DNA of 64,000 nucleotides from Branchiostoma floridae (Eukaryota; Chordata; Leptocardii; Amphioxiformes; Branchiostomatidae): contig NC_049984.1 of the NCBI RefSeq assembly GCF_000003815.2, positions 7,487,205-7,551,204 on the forward strand, given 5' to 3'. A program made the position numbers and the translations under genes. Positions 60,231 to 64,000 of the stretch are shown piece after piece. The notes beneath the pieces are model-generated. The model saw nothing but the letters and a program-made list of their open reading frames with translations. It was not told the origin of the DNA and made no database searches. The number at the start of each line of letters is the position of its first letter. Within the stretch, counting starts at the first letter, position 1.

Positions 60231-60674
60231 GAGATTCAGGTTAAGTCAGAGCGATGGTGGTCTTGTCTGATCCCTCACTATCACTGTCACTACAGAACTG
60301 GTCCCCTTCAGAACCTGTAGAGTCTAATCCAAGTGTGTCTTTTGTGTCTTCGTTTCATTAGTTGTACGAGTATCTCATTGAGATTCAGGTTAAGTCAGAG
60401 CGATGGTGGTCTTGTCTAATCCCTCACTATCACTGTCGCTACAGAACTGGACCCCTTCAGAACCTGTAGGGTTTAATCCAAGTCTGTCTCTTGTCTTGTG
60501 TCTTTGTTTCATTAGTTGTACGAGTATCTCATTGAGATTCAGGTTAAGTCAGAGTGATGGAGGTCTTGTCTGATCCCTCACTATCACTGTCACTACAGAA
60601 CTGGACCCCTTCAGAACCTGTAGAGTCTAATCCAAGTCTGTCCTCTGTCTCTTCAGTTCATTAGTTGTACGAGT
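60231..60674. repeat. Tandem repeat, three units of 149-154 bp, in the second intron
   Basis: GAGATTCAGGTTAAGTCAGA starts at 60231, 60380 and 60534. Units are highly similar and end with TTAGTTGTACGAGTATCTCATT. The array begins only 33 bp after the exon. The third unit is broken at its end by the element at 60675, and the missing ATCTCATTG is found on the far side of that element. Confidence 0.9.
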
Positions 60675-60888
60675 TAGTACTGTAAATGTTTTTAAGTTCG
60701 CGGGGATTTAATTTCGCGGTAGCGGGAAAAAGGACTTTTCGCGGTGGATTTAAGTTCGCGGTAACACCATAGACTGCAATCTAATATCATTATAGAAAAA
60801 TGTTCGCGGTTGTTTTAAATTCGCGGTGAAGTGGTCACCGCGAAAACCGCGAAAATTAATCCACCGCGAACATTTCTGCATTTACAGT
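60675..60888. mobile_element. TTCGCGG-type MITE inserted in the tandem array
   Basis: TACTGTAAATG at the left and CATTTACAGTA at the right are exact inverted copies. The interior has many TTCGCGG/CCGCGAA motifs arranged as inverted repeats. Units 1 and 2 of the array give the empty site (GAGTATCTCATTG), so the insert is about 214 bp. The target duplication is too short or ambiguous to read (one to three bases). Elements with this wording are, from memory, common in lancelets and some other marine invertebrates. Confidence 0.8.
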
Positions 60889-61016
60889 ATCTCATTGCTG
60901 AGAGGGGTAAGATGAAGGTCTAGGGTTTTATCTCATGACCAGTGATTGAATGACAATAGATTTAGTTGGATTTCAATAATATCTGCAAGGACAGTATGTT
61001 GAGGGGTACACATTTA

Positions 61017-61385
61017 GGCCCAATCTATACACAGTTTTTACCGATATCGGTGGATGTGTCGGGAGGGATCTGGAACGCTGGCCGCGGGACACCCGTGGCG
61101 CTTGCAGTCATAAACAGCTATATAGCCCAATGAGCCCGCGTTGTATGCTAATGAGCCTTCCCGAAGTCGGGACACATCTACACGCGCGCGGAAGCTGTCG
61201 GGGACCCCTGCTAAGCTATCGGGGACCCCTGCTAAGCTTTCGTACGAATGGTCCGGACCTTTCGGGAGAAATTTTCCCGATATCGTAATGGCGATATAGC
61301 AGTTCCATCTAGACGATGAAAAAAAGCTGTCGGCGAATGGTTGTAGGCTCGCCGATATCGGGAAAAACTGTGTGTAGATCGTGCC
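61017..61385. mobile_element. MITE with inverted repeats of about 35 bp and TTA flanks (Harbinger-like?)
   Basis: The left end GGCCCAATCTATACACAG and the reverse complement of the right end GGCACGATCTACACACAG agree at 15 of 18 positions, and both continue into a TTTTT-CCGATATCGG stretch. Each side is flanked by TTA, the target preference of PIF/Harbinger elements (family knowledge). Inside, CGGGGACCCCTGCTAAGCT is repeated in tandem near 61199 and 61219. CpG-rich, no coding capacity. Confidence 0.7.
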
Positions 61386-61894
61386 TTAATGAGATGATAC
61401 AGATTGTAGTATACATATTCACTGCCAACAATTCTAAAAGAATTAACCTTGCTTGGAGCGCTGAGTAACTGCTATTTGGCAGATGTCTAACCTTCATCAG
61501 CGAATTCTAAGAAGAAATCTAAAATGTTGGCTATTCTATAACCAATCATCTTGATATTGAACAAGTGTTTGCAAATTTTCTCTATATGTTAGAGACTTTC
61601 CTGTCAATAAAAAGTATGGGGAAGTTTCTTGTGATTGGTCAAGTTTGAACTGCCGACAAGGCATTTTTCCTTCAGTAATTCCACAGAATTGAATGATACT
61701 ACAGACCTGCCAATACCTCATTAGAACTTGTGTAATTCTGTGAAAAATATCAAGTTGTGTCTTGAAAAATGCTCAGGCAAGTTCTAAGAGATCTTGTAAA
61801 AAGTTTAAGCAAGTAGTTGAATTAGTTACCAGTCTGCAGAAGATGTTAAGTAGATTGGCCTTCAGTTGTCAGCAGATTCCAGAGCTTTCAACTT
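61386..61894. other. Second intron stretch, nothing recognised
   Basis: No exon-like sequence found between the MITE and the next duplication. Confidence 0.3.
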
Positions 61895-62247
61895 GCCAAG
61901 GGGCAGCGGATATGTTGTTTGTAGGCAATTCTTATCTATCTCTCTATGTAAAGTTTTGTAGCAGACTTGCTCAGTACACTTCAGTAGCATACCACCAGAA
62001 GTAAGAAGTTTGTCCAAAGCTCAACAGGAACGAGCGAATGTGTAAGAGAGCCAGTGTCTTCACTGGTTACAAAGGGGTAACTTGGACATGTTGTTTGTGG
62101 GCAACAATTTTTATCTCTCTATGTCAAGTTTTGTAGCAGACTTGCTTTTTATGCTTCGGTGGCATACCACCAGAAGTTAGAAGTTTGTCCAAAGCTCCAC
62201 TAGAATGACTGAATGTGTAACAGAGGCAACTTGTCTTCACTAGTTGG
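61895..62247. repeat. Tandem duplication, period about 174 bp
   Basis: Both copies carry AAGGGG, a GGAYATGTTGTTTGT stretch, TTTTGTAGCAGACTTGCT, GCATACCACCAGAAGT and AGAAGTTTGTCCAAAGCTC, and end in GTCTTCACT-GTT. Copies differ at scattered bases. An 80-codon frame in copy 1 is not maintained in copy 2. Confidence 0.85.
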
Positions 62248-64000
62248 TCCACATCGCAGGGGTGTCAAGATGTGGCTCATCTGTCAGTGGGCTCAGGAAC
62301 CAACTAATTCCTCAGCCCTTGAAAGGTCCTTTACCTCCTAATTTCATAGCCTCTAAATTCGCCCTCCCCAGCACAAATCTTTCTGAAGCGCGATGAGAGA
62401 AGCCACCTGGGGTGGTGACGGCAACGGTGGTGTTGGTGGGGTTACCTTGGTTTTGGTGGTGTTTTGGTGTGGTCAGAAGTGGAACATAAGATTAGGAAAC
62501 ACATGGGATAGAAGTGTATAGGTTCCTATGGAGGGTAGCCATTTCACTGTTGACCTTGAAGTTAGGATATACTCTACTCTGTGCTCTCAAGGTCAGGCTC
62601 ATTGAAGGATGCAGACATCTAAAGGAACCCTGAAGTGTCGGATAAACATGATAGTTGTCTGTTACAATAACCTGCCATTCCTTTGAAGCAACACTTCATA
62701 TATGATATTACAGCTGTATTTAGTATTTGCTGCTGCAAGAAGTATGTCTTTCCTTTAAATCATTTTCTCAAAAATATATATGTATCAGAAAGATTACTCG
62801 TGTATTTTGAGCATTGTATGGTAAAATATGCTGACTTAACTGTGTACATTGCTTTTCTTACTTATCTTAGAAGCTCTACTTAGCAAGGAGCAAAAACAAA
62901 GTGTTATTTTTTTAAAGGTTGCGGATTTAGGTCAATGATTCCATAATAGTATTGTGTTTTGCAGACAAACAGGAAGTTCAAATACAATGTTTTGAATTCC
63001 TGGGAAATTATCCAAGGTTTATGTCACTCTGCACCTGTTTCTGTGCATTGGAATGGGAGGCATTTGTTCCAGCAACTTTATCTTTCGGCCACTTACCGCT
63101 ATAGCCTGACACTTTCCATGTTGGTCAAGTCAATACAAGTCCGGTTCTCTTTCATAGCTTCTTCCACTTTCTACAACAACAGAAAAACAAGCATTTGATG
63201 TCATTCACTTGTGGCATGCAGAATATTCTTGAAAATATCCTTTATACTATTATACCTTATAACCCAACTGAAGTTATAAAATGTGATTTGCCCTATCATG
63301 AAACAGTAATGCAAATTTACAGGTGACACTTGGCAATCGTCTGTAATTTCTAGCTATTCTTAAGAAATTCAACCAGTGTACTGAAAACTTTACATTCCAA
63401 GTATACTTAGCTTGTCAGCCATGGAATTAATGGTCACATAACTTCATTCCTGTCATGCACCCATGTGCAAGTATGTCTACACCTGTCCATTTATATCACC
63501 TTGTACACTTTGTCCTTACCTCAGGTTCAATCTTTTTTTATTTAAGAATTAAGATCCTCTGAGAATCAAGATCCAAGTAAATTTTTTCAGTCTGCTAAGT
63601 TCTGTACTTAGATTAGCTTCTTTTGTTGTATATGAACTATTTTAAGTGTCTAGCAAGCAACTTTTCTGTTATTAGTGTCACGACATAAGCTGCAAAGTGT
63701 AGCCTGTTGAATGCACCTGTTGCCTGCAGGTATCCTGTACAACGCGCCTGGTGTATTACTTGTAAAGGTGTCCTTTGTTATTGTAAAAGGCAACATCTGT
63801 TAATGGCCTTGAAAAGCTCAGTTGTCATCAACAGAGACTTGAATGTCAAAACAAGTTGTTTGCTTGTTGAATTTCGCTGAAGGTGCTGCCACTTCAACAT
63901 GACCCAGGAGACGTGGTTGTCACCCACTCATTGTCAGGAGATGTTATTCTTGTAGCAGTCCCCAAGTCTGGTGCTGACATGTGATGATAAAACCAGCGCT
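62248..64000. other. Second intron continues, no further exon recognised
   Basis: I searched by eye for the next MTG-family exon (the NHR1/TAFH domain, with a QLSKLKRFL-type motif) and did not find it. A G/T-rich run of GGTGGT units lies near 62410-62470. Confidence 0.35.

Overview
The window looks like intron-dominated animal nuclear DNA. No bacterial-style operon is present. No recognisable domain was found in any of the longer stop-free frames. The base composition, the TTCGCGG-type and hAT-type miniature transposons, and many small intronic tandem repeats suggest a lancelet (Branchiostoma). I hold that at about 0.6, because other marine invertebrates carry similar repeats.

I can support one protein-coding gene, on the + strand. 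It enters the window with a candidate promoter (CCAAT-box cluster 1574-1802; TATA/Inr-like pair 2434-2461) and a first coding exon at 2827-2992. An intron of about 57 kb follows (2993-60062), then a second coding exon at 60063-60197, and the gene runs off the right edge. The second exon has the hallmark N-terminal block of the MTG/ETO corepressors (RUNX1T1, CBFA2T2, CBFA2T3): MPDSP, then K-x-Q, then (S/T)P-x-x-MP, then QG. It starts in phase 1, like the human RUNX1T1 exon joined to RUNX1 in the t(8;21) fusion. The conserved NHR1/TAFH, NHR2, NHR3 and MYND domains would lie beyond 64000. A CpG-rich block at 22.1-22.87 kb inside the big intron ends in a short phase-1 reading frame and may be a second promoter and first exon.

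The rest is intron filled with repeats. There are two inverted copies of a 0.94-kb piggyBac-type element with TTAA-flanked CCCTCATCCGACCG ends (13.0-13.9 and 34.9-35.8 kb). Three hAT-type MITEs occur (6.7, 14.2 and 27.5 kb), and other inverted-terminal-repeat elements lie at 0.2, 39.8, 58.5, 60.7 and 61.0 kb. There is a degenerate tRNA-like unit at 41.0 kb and many tandem duplications with periods of about 140-196 bp. One such duplication has copied the whole branch point, polypyrimidine tract and AG of the RUNX1T1-like exon 140 bp upstream. Two other pairs of old, diverged duplicates (16.2/16.8 kb and 33.3/33.6 kb) are candidate regulatory elements.

I did not find a new enzymatic or defence system. 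The most interesting signals are the duplicated 3' splice site, the inverted piggyBac pair enclosing the possible internal promoter, the recurring 140-196 bp duplication period, and the paired diverged elements.
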